This document shows, one piece after another, positions 8,250-19,028 of a stretch of 33,430 bases of DNA (within the stretch, counting starts at the first letter, position 1; each line of letters starts with the position of its first letter). The translations under genes were made by a program, and so were the position numbers. The notes beneath the pieces were generated by a model. The model was not told where the DNA came from. It was given only the letters and a program-made list of their open reading frames with translations, and did no database searches. This stretch comes from Lysobacter sp. Root690 (GTDB lineage Bacteria > Pseudomonadota > Gammaproteobacteria > Xanthomonadales > Xanthomonadaceae): positions 321,736-355,165 of the forward strand of contig NZ_LMHM01000013.1 in NCBI RefSeq assembly GCF_001427785.1, in the 5' to 3' direction.

Positions 8250-9434
8250 TCAGAACTCTTCGATGACCGAGTGATTGACGAACAACGGCGCGTTGGAGCC
8301 GTTGCCGGACTCGCAGGTGAGGCCGTAGTTCACCGGCAGGCTCAGCAGGTTGCGGGTTTCAACCTTGAGTTTCCACAGACCGTGCGTGCCGTCATTGCGG
8401 GTGCTGCGTTCGCCCAGATAGACCTTCTGGAACGAGCTGACGTTGTTGCCGCCGGCGACGACGTTGCCCTGCGGATCTTCCAGGCGCATTTCCAACTGAT
8501 TGGCGGCGGTGCCGTTGATCCGGCACTGCACCCAGTCGGGATGCTGCAGGTACAGGCCGAACTGATCCTGGCCGCTGGCCAGGCCGAGCAGGGTGCCGAG
8601 CGCGCTGTCCAGCGACACGCCGACTTTCTTGGAACGCTGATCGGCCGGGTCGATTTCCTTGGCGATGCGGAAATCGCCGCCGAAGTAGGTGTTGTCCTGC
8701 GTGGTGCAGTAGGCCACATAGCCCGGATTGGTGCTGGCGGTGGACTCGGTGAACACCGCCTGGACGTTGGAGTAATCGCCCGCGGCCGCGCCGACCACGT
8801 TGAACACGTCGAGATAGCGGATGGTTTCGTTGGCGCTGAGGTTGCTGACCTGCGGGCTGCCGAGCGGCGCGCCGGCGCCGGTGCGCAGCGACCAGCTCAC
8901 CGACACCGGTTCGCCGAGCGCGCTGATGAAGCAGTTGCTCTGATAGCCCGGCGCGGCGGCCTGACGGCGCAGGCCGGCGACCGCGGAGGTGGTCGAGCCG
9001 CCGCTCAGCGAGCCGACCTTGAACGATTCCACCGAGAAGCCTTGTCCGGCCACCGATTGAATCCGGGAATAGCCCGAGATCGCCACGTTGGCGGCGCTCT
9101 GTTCCTCCAGCGCGAGCTGGCCGTAATTGCTGGTCGCGCTGACCGGGACCGAGCACAGCGTGGCCAGGTCGCTGCTCGCCACCGCGCCGGCGGCGACGGT
9201 CAGGGTAGAGCACGGGCGGGTGCCGGCGAACGGCGTGCCCGGCGCGCCGTAATAGGTGACCTTGACGCTGGCTTCGCTGTCGCCGCCGTTGCGTACGAAC
9301 AAGGTCGAGGAATAGGTCGAGCTGTTGACCACGAGCGGAATTCGCAGCGAGGTGCCGTAACCGTCGCTGGTCTGCGCCAACGCGTTCGAGCAGCACAGGG
9401 CCGCCGCCAACAAGCAGTATTTATAGGCTTTCAT
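8250..9434 (-). CDS. secreted protein of unknown function, six-cysteine
   Basis: This 394-residue protein has a clear Sec signal peptide (MKAYKYCLLAAALCCSNALA, cleavage expected before Q21). The mature part is rich in Ser, Thr, Gly and Asn and probably beta-structured. It carries six cysteines (75, 94, 168, 243, 304 and about 379), which would allow three disulfides. The pattern VNSSTYSSTLFVRNGG early in the mature protein resembles an Ig-like/jelly-roll beta domain, but I recognise no family. No membrane anchor, LPXTG-like or lipobox signal follows. The start codon at 9434 lies at the beginning of the signal peptide, with GAGAGGG upstream. The gene upstream on the same strand is also exported or anchored, so the two may be co-transcribed. 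Confidence 0.8.
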   Translation of the reverse strand: MKAYKYCLLAAALCCSNALAQTSDGYGTSLRIPLVVNSSTYSSTLFVRNGGDSEASVKVTYYGAPGTPFAGTRPCSTLTVAAGAVASSDLATLCSVPVSATSNYGQLALEEQSAANVAISGYSRIQSVAGQGFSVESFKVGSLSGGSTTSAVAGLRRQAAAPGYQSNCFISALGEPVSVSWSLRTGAGAPLGSPQVSNLSANETIRYLDVFNVVGAAAGDYSNVQAVFTESTASTNPGYVAYCTTQDNTYFGGDFRIAKEIDPADQRSKKVGVSLDSALGTLLGLASGQDQFGLYLQHPDWVQCRINGTAANQLEMRLEDPQGNVVAGGNNVSSFQKVYLGERSTRNDGTHGLWKLKVETRNLLSLPVNYGLTCESGNGSNAPLFVNHSVIEEF

Positions 9435-9576
9435 GATAAGGAACCCTCTCGTCCATAAAGGTCACGGGCGCTTGCCCATGGGTGGTCGTTCCGAACCGGA
9501 CGCTTCGCTGGGGTTGCATCCGGGCTGACGCACGGCTGGTCTTCGAAGGCTGTTCGCCGCCGAATTCCGATTCCGC

Positions 9577-10059
9577 TTACTGATCGAGCAACTTCTCGGG
9601 GAAGGCCTTGGTGCCGGCGACGACGGCGGCGATATCGGCCGGGCTGATCTGATAGATGCGCGACACCGCCTCGGGTTGTTTGCGCATCTGCGCCAGCAAC
9701 TCGCGCTTGAGTTGTTCGCGCGCGCCCGGCGACAGGTTCAGGCCCTGGTTGTAGACGATCTCGTGTTGCTTGCCGTCCGGCCCGGTGTAGTTGCGAGGCG
9801 GTTGCGCCTGCGCGCTCGCGCTGCGGGTGTGCTCGGCCGCCACGGCCGCGGCGCGCATCGTGGTGGTCATGACCGGCGCGGTTTCGGGCGTTGTAGCGAC
9901 GGATTGCGGCGAGTCGGCGGGTGTGGAGATCGTGCCCGGCGTCGACGCATCGCGCGAATATGAAGGCGTATCTTTATGCCAAGGTTTCCACGCCAGCGCG
10001 ATCAGGATAGCGGCGGTAACGCAGAGCAATGCCTTGGGAAGGCGCGCGGTCGCGGCCAT
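9577..10059 (-). CDS. membrane-anchored periplasmic protein of unknown function
   Basis: This 160-residue protein has a single N-terminal hydrophobic helix (about residues 8-25, ALLCVTAAILIALAW) that should act as an uncleaved anchor. A Thr/Ser/Pro/Ala-rich linker (about 30-85) follows, and then a compact, probably helical C-terminal domain from GPDGKQHEIVYNQG to the end. No family is recognised. The frame is open 36 codons further upstream, but the ATG at 10059 has the Shine-Dalgarno AGGGGG and directly precedes the membrane helix, so it is preferred. It lies 142 bases upstream of the six-cysteine secreted protein on the same strand. Confidence 0.65.
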   Translation of the reverse strand: MAATARLPKALLCVTAAILIALAWKPWHKDTPSYSRDASTPGTISTPADSPQSVATTPETAPVMTTTMRAAAVAAEHTRSASAQAQPPRNYTGPDGKQHEIVYNQGLNLSPGAREQLKRELLAQMRKQPEAVSRIYQISPADIAAVVAGTKAFPEKLLDQ

Positions 10060-10808
10060 GAGTTTCCCCCTGTTTTTACGGTTCTGAAAATAATTTCGCG
10101 AAGTCGGACGGAATGGCTTTCGTGTGACTTTCGGTGAGTTCGTGGCATCACTTTTATCGCTTCGCAATCGTCAATAACGTGACAAGCGGCGACAAAGCGA
10201 GGGCGCGGGCGCGTGTGTTCGGTTAATGCAACCGCAGACTCATGTGAATTGAGGATTGGGTCGCGCGATGCTTCGGGCGCGTGCGGTGTTTTGTTTATGC
10301 GCTCGCGACGCGCGCGGATATTTATCGATCGCGACTTTGAGTCGCGCTTTTCATCGTGTGGCCGATTCGGGCGTCTTACTTCGTTGGCCGTTTTTAATAG
10401 GCTCGATGCAGGCGTTGCATGGTCGCCAGACGCGATCGTCGTGGGCGGTCAACGCGCTCGGAACAAGAACACATAAGCACTGATTCGATGGCGTCGCGCG
10501 CACAATGAATTCCAATCGCGATCTTTTAGCGCGCTCGATGATTTTGTGGTCACATCGATCGGCACGGATCAAGCGGTGCACAGTCGGAATGCGATGGGCA
10601 ACCGGGCCGGGCGCGGGGCGTGCAAGTAGCCAGTCGCGGATGTGACGGCGAATGCATCGCGAACGTGGTCGGCCGTCGAGCTTCGTTTTTTTGGTCGCGG
10701 TGAATGGCGATTAGCGGCTCATCGGAGCATCGACACCTTGCGTCGTGGTTTCGCCGCGTAAATGGCGCCGGGGCACGTGCGCGCGGCAGGCAAGGTGCGA
10801 GACAAAGA
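10060..10808. other. gene-free stretch between the exported-protein genes and gcvP
   Basis: About 750 bases hold no gene I can support. Short open frames on both strands (for example 10213-10476 + and 10550-10846 -) overlap each other and lack ribosome sites and the strong third-position G/C bias of neighbours. The part at 10060-10550 is AT-richer than the rest of the window and probably contains the promoter of the gene starting at 10059. No tRNA or known RNA was seen. Confidence 0.4.
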
Positions 10809-10838
10809 AAAAGGGCTTCGCATCCGCGAAGCCCTTTT
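10809..10838 (-). terminator. Rho-independent terminator of gcvP
   Basis: A perfect 13-bp hairpin (AAAAGGGCTTCGC / GCGAAGCCCTTTT, loop ATCC) lies 28 bases past the gcvP stop. On the minus strand it ends in a T-run (TTTTTCTTTG). Because the stem itself ends in T4 on the plus strand, it may work in both directions. Confidence 0.9.
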
Positions 10839-10866
10839 GCCTGCATCTAGGTCCGAACGAAGCCGC

Positions 10867-13728
<2,862 letters not shown>

Positions 13729-13734
13729 GGGCAG

Positions 13735-13778
13735 GGGGCGTCCTTTGGCAGCGTGCGGTGCCGCACGCGAGGCGCCCC
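13735..13778 (-). promoter_or_regulatory. possible riboswitch expression platform enclosing the gcvP ribosome site
   Basis: Between the second aptamer and the gcvP start, the transcript can form a perfect GCGTGCGG/CCGCACGC hairpin (13751-13768). It can also form an outer pairing of GGGGCG (13778-13773) with CGCCCC (13740-13735), next to the Shine-Dalgarno AAAGGA (13746-13741). No U-run follows, so control at translation rather than termination is suggested. This is a reading of base pairing by eye. Confidence 0.45.
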
Positions 13779-14037
13779 TCTGTCCTTTTGCCTGAGAGTT
13801 TGGAAGCCCCGCTGCGGTCAGGCTGCGGTGTGACGGCTGGGGAGGGATGGCCGTTGGGGGCCGCTCCGTTCCGCGCTGGCTTCGTGCCCCTTCGGCGCCG
13901 GTTCCGCCCGCTGGATCGCGGGTGGTCGGTCTCTCCAGAGTTTGTACACGCGGCGGTATGGGGCCTGAGCGATTACGGGCGTTGCGCCTTCGGCAGCGGT
14001 CCAGGCCTGGGGCCGGGGCGCTTCTCCCACCGGGTGT
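13777..14037 (-). promoter_or_regulatory. tandem glycine riboswitch
   Basis: Two glycine aptamers in series precede gcvP. Reading the minus strand, aptamer 1 has GGTGGGAGAAG (near 14035), then CTGCCGAAGGCGCAACGCCC, then AATCGCTCAGGCCC and CATACCG. Aptamer 2 has ACTCTGGAGAGACC (near 13940), GGCGCCGAAGGGGCA, and ACTCTCAGGCAAAAGGACAG (ending near 13780). The GCCGAAGG and CTCAGGCAAAAGGAC elements are the family's conserved core, and CTCTG/CAGAG closes P1 of aptamer 2. Cooperative or switch-like glycine sensing that turns gcvP on when glycine is plentiful is the established role. Confidence 0.95.
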
Positions 14038-14049
14038 TTCAAGCCGGGG

Positions 14050-14055
14050 ATTATA
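14050..14055 (-). promoter_or_regulatory. -10 element of the gcvP riboswitch transcript
   Basis: A perfect TATAAT on the minus strand lies about 13 bases upstream of the riboswitch. The expected -35 position falls in a run of C's (G's on the plus strand) with no sigma70 match, so the promoter may need help from an activator or may have an unusual upstream structure. Confidence 0.6.
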
Positions 14056-14058
14056 GCC

Positions 14059-14113
14059 GGGGATGGGGTTTGGGGGGCAGGGGCTGGGGCGGGTTCAGGG
14101 TTGGGGCGGTGGG
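14059..14113 (+). other. G-run tract able to form G-quadruplexes
   Basis: Within 55 bases the plus strand has nine runs of three to six G's (GGGG at 14059, 14065, 14080, 14086 and 14103; GGGGGG at 14072; GGG at 14091, 14098 and 14111) separated by one- to four-base loops. It directly abuts the gcvP -10 and covers its -35 position, on the template strand for gcvP. Confidence 0.6.
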
Positions 14114-14235
14114 ATCAGGTCAGGTTGGGTTTGAGACGGTGGGAGATGGCGCGGGACAGGCCCTGACGCAGGGGCATCAATCGGAAGTGAATGCCCCAGC
14201 AGGACGCTCCCAGTTCTAAAGACGCCCACCCAGTT

Positions 14236-14346
14236 CGTCATTCCCGCGAAGGCGGGAATCCAGCGCCTTTCGTGCGAGAACGTTTGAAGTCACTGGATGT
14301 TCGGCTGCGCCGAAGTAAAGCGGAGGCCGCGTTCGCGGGAATGACG
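14236..14346. repeat. REP/MITE-like palindromic element
   Basis: A 111-bp element is bounded by perfect 15-bp inverted repeats: CGTCATTCCCGCGAA at 14236-14250 and its complement at 14332-14346. The left end also contains a local hairpin TTCCCGC-GAAG-GCGGGAA (14241-14258). This GTCATTCCCGCGAAGGCGGGAATCC type is a widespread proteobacterial REP sequence. It is noncoding; open frames across it give the familiar spurious SREGGNP peptide. Confidence 0.75.
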
Positions 14347-14542
14347 GTAGGAGAGATGGCCGCGGTCGAGTTACGACAGCAAACAACTGTGAGTGAGAGC
14401 GACAAACACAGAGAAGGCGTGGACGCCCAGTACCCCACCGAGCCCATCGCCCTCAATCAACAAATCAAAACAACTTCCCCACCCGACCGCGCACCCGCGC
14501 GGTTGTATGCTGTGAAGTCTCCCCCAAGCCCCCGACGCCGAC

Positions 14543-14998
14543 ATGAGCGCGCGACCGTTTCAGCTGATGCAACTCGATCACGTGGTGCTGCGCGTGCGCG
14601 ACACCGCCGCGATGATCGCCTTCTACTGCGATGTGCTCGGCTGCACGGTCGAGCGGCGCCAGGACCCGATCGGGCTGGTGCAGTTGCGCGCCGGCGCCTC
14701 GCTGATCGATCTGGTCGATGTGGACGGCAAGATCGGCCGCATGGGCGGGGCGGCGCCGGGCGAGGAGGGCCGCAACATGGATCACCTGTGCCTGCGCGCC
14801 GAGCCGTTCGACCGCGAGGCGATCGTGGCTCATCTGGACGCGCACGGCGTGCGCATCGGCGACTTCGGTTCGCGCTACGGTGCCGAGGGCGAAGGCCCGT
14901 CGCAATACCTGTTCGACCCGGAAGGCAATCTGGTCGAACTCAAGGGCCCGCCGGACGAAGTGCCGATCGACACCCAGGCTTCGGGCGCGGCGACCTGA
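14543..14998 (+). CDS. VOC-superfamily (glyoxalase/dioxygenase-fold) protein
   Basis: This 151-residue protein has the paired beta-alpha-beta-beta-beta modules of the vicinal oxygen chelate fold. The likely metal ligands are visible as H in LDHVVLRV (about residue 12), H in NMDHLCLR (about 80) and E in GNLVELKGP (near 130), with FYCDVLGCTVERR being the usual first-module helix. Substrate cannot be predicted: members include glyoxalases, dioxygenases and antibiotic-binding or -modifying proteins. The stop codon overlaps the start of the efflux pump gene (TGATG), so both are translated together. That makes a role in detoxifying a small electrophile or an antibiotic attractive, though inferred. 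Confidence 0.88.
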   Translation: MSARPFQLMQLDHVVLRVRDTAAMIAFYCDVLGCTVERRQDPIGLVQLRAGASLIDLVDVDGKIGRMGGAAPGEEGRNMDHLCLRAEPFDREAIVAHLDAHGVRIGDFGSRYGAEGEGPSQYLFDPEGNLVELKGPPDEVPIDTQASGAAT

Positions 14999-16257
14999 TG
15001 AACGCCTCCGTCAAGGCGCCGTTGTCGATCCGTCGCCTGGCCTTGCTGCTGGGCGGCTTGGCGATGTTCGGGCCGTTCTCGATCGACACCATCTTCCCGG
15101 CGTTTCCGGCGATGGGCGCCGAACTGGGCGCGGACAAGCTGCAGATGCAGCAGACCATCAGCGTGTATCTGGTCGCGTATGCGCTGATGAGCATCGTGCA
15201 TGGGCCGCTGTCGGATGCGATCGGGCGACGCAAGGTGATCATTGGTGGGTTGGGGGTGTTTACCTTGGCTTCGGTGGCGTGCGCGCTTTCCACCGATCTG
15301 CCTACTTTGCTTTTCTTTCGCGCGGTACAAGGGCTTTCGGCGGGTGTTGGCCTGATCGTCGGCCGCGCGGTGATCCGCGACGTGTTGCACGGCGACGACG
15401 CGCAGCGGCTGATGAGCCAGGTGATGATGATCTTCGGCATCGCCCCGGCGATCGCGCCGATCATCGGCGGCTGGATCCTGGGCTGGGCGCACTGGCCGGC
15501 GATCTTCTGGTTCCTGGTCGGTTTCTCGGTGCTGCTGCTGGCGGCGGTGATCGTGCTGCTGCCGGAAACCCATCCGCCGCAGGCGCGGCTGGCGCTCAAG
15601 CCCAAGCGCTTGCTGCGCGATTACGTCGCGATCTTCCTCAACCCGCGTTTCCAGCGCCTGACCGCGGCCGGTGCGTTCAACTTCGGCGCGCTGTTCCTGT
15701 ATATCGCCTCGGCGCCGGCGTTCGTGCTCGACATCCTCAAGCTCAACGAGCGCCAGTTCGCCTGGTTCTTCGTGCCGACCATCGGCGGCATGGTGCTGGG
15801 CTCGTTCGTGTCCGGCCGCGCCGCCGGCAAGATCGGCGGCGATCGCCTGGTCAATATCGGCTTCGGTTTCTGCGCGCTCGCCCTGGCGATCAACCTGGGC
15901 TACAACCTGTGGACCGCGCAGCCGCAGGTGCCGTGGGCGATCATCCCGATGTGCATCGGCGCGTTCGGCATCGCCCTGGTGTTTCCGATCGTGACCCTGT
16001 CGATTCTCGACATGTACCCGCACCAGCGTGGTTCGGCTTCGTCGTTGCAGGCGTTTTCGGGGTTGGTGGTCAATGCGCTGCTGGCCGGGGTGATCTCGCC
16101 CTGGCTCAGCGACAGCGCCGTGCATCTGGCGATCGCCGCGTCGGTGTTGACCGCGGTGGCGTGGGGGTTCTGGCGCTGGGAGGCCTTTGTTTCGAAGGCC
16201 GCGTGCGCGCGGGTGCCGGAGGATGCGGTGATCGTGGAGCCGCAGGATTTGATGTGA
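14998..16257 (+). CDS. Bcr/CflA-type multidrug MFS efflux transporter
   Basis: This 419-residue protein has twelve predicted membrane helices. Motif A is GPLSDAIGRRK (residues 69-79) and the antiporter motif C is GIAPAIAPIIGGW (147-159), as in the Bcr/CflA (bicyclomycin, chloramphenicol) drug:H+ antiporters. The opening segment with FGPFSIDTIFPAFPAMGAELG is typical. The start ATG at 14998 overlaps the VOC stop codon. Between about 15241 and 15350 the codon choice shifts (GGT, TTG, CTT, ACT), unlike the rest of the gene; this may be drift or a patch of recombination. The exact drug is unknown. Confidence 0.9.
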   Translation: MNASVKAPLSIRRLALLLGGLAMFGPFSIDTIFPAFPAMGAELGADKLQMQQTISVYLVAYALMSIVHGPLSDAIGRRKVIIGGLGVFTLASVACALSTDLPTLLFFRAVQGLSAGVGLIVGRAVIRDVLHGDDAQRLMSQVMMIFGIAPAIAPIIGGWILGWAHWPAIFWFLVGFSVLLLAAVIVLLPETHPPQARLALKPKRLLRDYVAIFLNPRFQRLTAAGAFNFGALFLYIASAPAFVLDILKLNERQFAWFFVPTIGGMVLGSFVSGRAAGKIGGDRLVNIGFGFCALALAINLGYNLWTAQPQVPWAIIPMCIGAFGIALVFPIVTLSILDMYPHQRGSASSLQAFSGLVVNALLAGVISPWLSDSAVHLAIAASVLTAVAWGFWRWEAFVSKAACARVPEDAVIVEPQDLM

Positions 16258-16324
16258 TTCGTGCGGCTTGGCGGGTTGGCGGGTGGCGTTCGCGCAGGTC
16301 GAAGTGACGGCGTAAATGTAGGTT

Positions 16325-16434
16325 CGCGGTCGCGGCTCGCGCCGCTCCTACGGGGAGCGGCCGATGCACTCGGATCGGCCGGTCAATTCGTCAATGAAGC
16401 GCTTCCTGTAGGAGCGGCGCAAGCCGCGACCGCG
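16325..16434. repeat. inverted pair of TAGGAGCGGCGC palindromic repeats
   Basis: Two 26-bp arms, 16325-16350 and 16409-16434, are reverse complements with one mismatch. In one orientation they read TAGGAGCGGCGC, then R, then AGCCGCGACCGCG. They are separated by 58 bp and lie between the convergent efflux pump and phospholipase genes. A partial copy is at 31441. The element behaves like a REP pair and may also act as a bidirectional 3' hairpin. Confidence 0.8.
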
Positions 16435-16506
16435 CAACCGCAACGACGACGCAAGCGCGAGGCCGCGGCGATCGCCGCGACCAACGCCGTCCTGCAACCC
16501 CGGCGC

Positions 16507-18597
16507 CTAGATCAAGCCTGGATCGGTAATGCCGTGCTCGCCGGTCTCCATGCGGCCGGCCAGGCGACGGTAATACTCCGGGTCGTTCGCGTCGGTCAGC
16601 ACGAAGTCATACCACTGCTGGCTTTCGTCGAGCTTGATCGGGCGGTAATGCACCGCGGCCGGGCCCAGGCGTTCCAGGCGCGGTTCGTACAGGCCGTATT
16701 GGTCGGCGAGGTTCAGGCGCAGCGGTTTGAACGCGGGGTTGCGCAAGGCCAGGATCAGCTTGCGCCGACGCAGGCGCAGGTCGGGCACGGTGGTCACGGT
16801 CGGGTTGGCGCCGCCGAACGAGCCGCGGAATTCGCGGAAGAATCCGTTCGGCGCGAACACCTGCAAGGCGTAGGCGCGGGCGCCGTCGCGCTGCAGCGTC
16901 CAGTCGCCGTGCAGCACCTTGCCCGGTTCGACCGTGTAGCGGCGCGGAATCGCGTTGGGATTAAGCAGGTCGTAGACATGGAACACCGCGGCGATGCGGC
17001 CGGTGTTGCCGAAGCTCAGGCGCAGCCGCCGTGCGTCGTGATCGAAACGTTCGCCGACCTGCAGGTCGTAGGGCAGGGCGCGCGAGGGTTTGATCCCGGG
17101 TTGCTGCCGCGGCGCGCTCGCCACCGCGGGCGGTTTCGGCGCGGGCAGACGGCTTTGTTCGGCGACGATGCGGTCGGCGTCGCCGATTTCCGGCAGCGAC
17201 GGGATCGGTTCGTGATTGGGATCGTGGAAGTTGAACGCAGTGGTCAGGTCGCCGCACACCGCGCGCCGCCACGCGCTGATGTTGGGCTCGGCCACGCCGA
17301 AACGTTTTTCCAGGAAACGGATCACCGAGGTGTGGTCGAACACCTGCGAATTGATCCAGCCGCCGCGGCTCCACGGCGAGATCACGTACATCGGCACGCG
17401 CGGGCCCAGGCCATAGGGGCGGTCGTAATAGATCGCCGGATCGCTGGAGGTGCCGTGCGACGGGCCGCTGCGCGCGATGTGGTGTTCGCCGCGCAGGTCC
17501 ACGGTCGAACCGCCGATCAAGCGGTGGTCGGCGTCGAACGACGGCGGCGCCGGCGGCGGCATGTGATCGAAGAAACCGTCGTTCTCGTCGAAATTGACGA
17601 TCAGCACCGTGCGCGCCCACACCTGCGGATCGGCGGTGAGCGCTTCGAGCACGCGCGCGGTGTAGTCCGCGCCCCAGATCGGCGCCGACGGGCCGGGATG
17701 TTCGGAGTACTTGGCCGGCGCGACCAGCCACGACACCTGCGGCAATTGGCCGCTGCGCACGTCGCTGGCGAGATCGTCCAGAGTCCAGGTTTTCAAGGCT
17801 TTTTCGGCCAGCGCCGAGCCCGGCGCGGCGGCGCGGAACTGGCGGAAGCCTTCGAGCGGATTGTCGGAAAAGTTGTCGTCCATGTCCTGGTACAGCTTCC
17901 AGCTCACCCCGGCCTGTTCCAGGCGCTCAGGGTAAGTGGTCCAGAAATAGCCTTCGCTGGCCGGGCCGCCATCGTCGAAGGTGTTGACGATCGCCGGGCC
18001 GCCGCGATCAGCGGCCGGGTTGTTGGTGCCTGTCCACAGGAACAGGCGATTGGGATTGGTGCCGGTCTGCTGCGAGCAGTGATACGCATCGCACAGGGTG
18101 AAGGCGTTGGCGAGCGCGTACTGGAACGGGATGTCGGCTTCCTGGTAATGGCCGAGCGAGCGTTCGGTCTTGGCCGGCAGCCACTTGTCCATCACACCGT
18201 TGTTCCAGGCCGCCTGCGCGTCGGGCCAGGTATGCGGCGTGCCGCCGATGCGCTGCGCGCTCGTGGTCTTGGTGTCGATGTGATACGGCTGAATTTCGCG
18301 GCCTTGCGCGGTGGTCTGTCGCCACACCGGCTTGCCGCTGGGCAGCGGGATCGGGAAGCGATCGCCGAATCCGCGCACGCCGCGCATCGCGCCGAAGTAA
18401 TGGTCGAACGAGCGGTTCTCCTGCATCAGGATGACCACGTGCTTGACGTCGTGAATGGTACCGCTGACGCGCGCGGCGGGGATCGCGAGCGCTTTTTGGA
18501 TCGCGGGCGGGAACAGGTTGAGGGCCAGGCCGGCGGCGGTGGCGCCGGCGGCGCCGCGCAGGAAGCTGCGGCGATGGGAATCGTGCGAGTCGGTCAT
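16507..18597 (-). CDS. Tat-exported phosphocholine-specific phospholipase C
   Basis: This 696-residue enzyme should hydrolyse phosphatidylcholine or sphingomyelin outside the cytoplasm. A twin-arginine signal HRRSFLRGAAGATAAGLALN starts at residue 8. The alkaline-phosphatase-like catalytic domain follows, with VVILMQENRSFDHYFG (E60-N61 region) and FDENDGFFDHMPPP. After a Pro/Ala linker (about 470-500) come two small beta domains of the bacterial PLC C-terminal type. This is the PlcN/PlcH layout. The start at 18597 is chosen because the Tat motif lies eight residues in; the open frame continues upstream with improbable sequence. It is transcribed divergently from the VWA-phosphatase-kinase operon. 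Confidence 0.93.
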   Translation of the reverse strand: MTDSHDSHRRSFLRGAAGATAAGLALNLFPPAIQKALAIPAARVSGTIHDVKHVVILMQENRSFDHYFGAMRGVRGFGDRFPIPLPSGKPVWRQTTAQGREIQPYHIDTKTTSAQRIGGTPHTWPDAQAAWNNGVMDKWLPAKTERSLGHYQEADIPFQYALANAFTLCDAYHCSQQTGTNPNRLFLWTGTNNPAADRGGPAIVNTFDDGGPASEGYFWTTYPERLEQAGVSWKLYQDMDDNFSDNPLEGFRQFRAAAPGSALAEKALKTWTLDDLASDVRSGQLPQVSWLVAPAKYSEHPGPSAPIWGADYTARVLEALTADPQVWARTVLIVNFDENDGFFDHMPPPAPPSFDADHRLIGGSTVDLRGEHHIARSGPSHGTSSDPAIYYDRPYGLGPRVPMYVISPWSRGGWINSQVFDHTSVIRFLEKRFGVAEPNISAWRRAVCGDLTTAFNFHDPNHEPIPSLPEIGDADRIVAEQSRLPAPKPPAVASAPRQQPGIKPSRALPYDLQVGERFDHDARRLRLSFGNTGRIAAVFHVYDLLNPNAIPRRYTVEPGKVLHGDWTLQRDGARAYALQVFAPNGFFREFRGSFGGANPTVTTVPDLRLRRRKLILALRNPAFKPLRLNLADQYGLYEPRLERLGPAAVHYRPIKLDESQQWYDFVLTDANDPEYYRRLAGRMETGEHGITDPGLI

Positions 18598-19028
18598 GAC
18601 AATCCGGGCATAAATCCGCTGGAAAGCGGGAGGCTGGGGGAGCGGCGGGCGACCGCCATCGCAGGGTGCTGGGCGCAGATGGCAGTGCGGTGACTGTCTG
18701 TGGACCGGTGCGCGGACTTGTGCGCGCCTGCGCAGTGCGCTGGGATGACGGTCGCGGCTGCGGTGCGGGAAGCGGCGCCGGGGTTGCGAGATGAATCGGC
18801 GTTCGGCCGTCGCGTGCGTGTTCGTGATGCGCGGCCGGCATGGCGCATGCGCGGCGTTGGCCTGTCCGGCCGCGGCCGCGCGAGTGGCCGCGAACCCGCG
18901 CGCAACGTCGTCGAAACCCGCCGCATCGCACCCGTCCACGAGCCGACCGAAAGCTAAAACCGCCGCGCTGTGCCCGTCGTGGCCGCTGTGGCTATACTGC
19001 CGAATCGATCCCTTCGCAAAGGAATGCC
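18598..19028. other. divergent intergenic region, phospholipase C / VWA operon
   Basis: No gene is supported in these 431 bases; long open frames here have poor codon statistics and no ribosome site. The plus-strand operon promoter is probably at its right end: an extended-type -10, TGGCTATACT, places TATACT at 18993-18998, about 30 bases before the VWA start, without a good -35. Confidence 0.45.

Noticed and set aside
14191-14542. Upstream extension of a coding frame containing a SREGGNP peptide
   Set aside because: The peptide comes from translating the REP element at 14236-14346. The real starts of the two genes are at 14543 and 14998.
16261-18693. 810-codon plus-strand frame opposite the phospholipase C gene
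   Set aside because: It is antisense to a well-supported enzyme and its product is low-complexity Arg/Ala/Gly/Val sequence without motifs.
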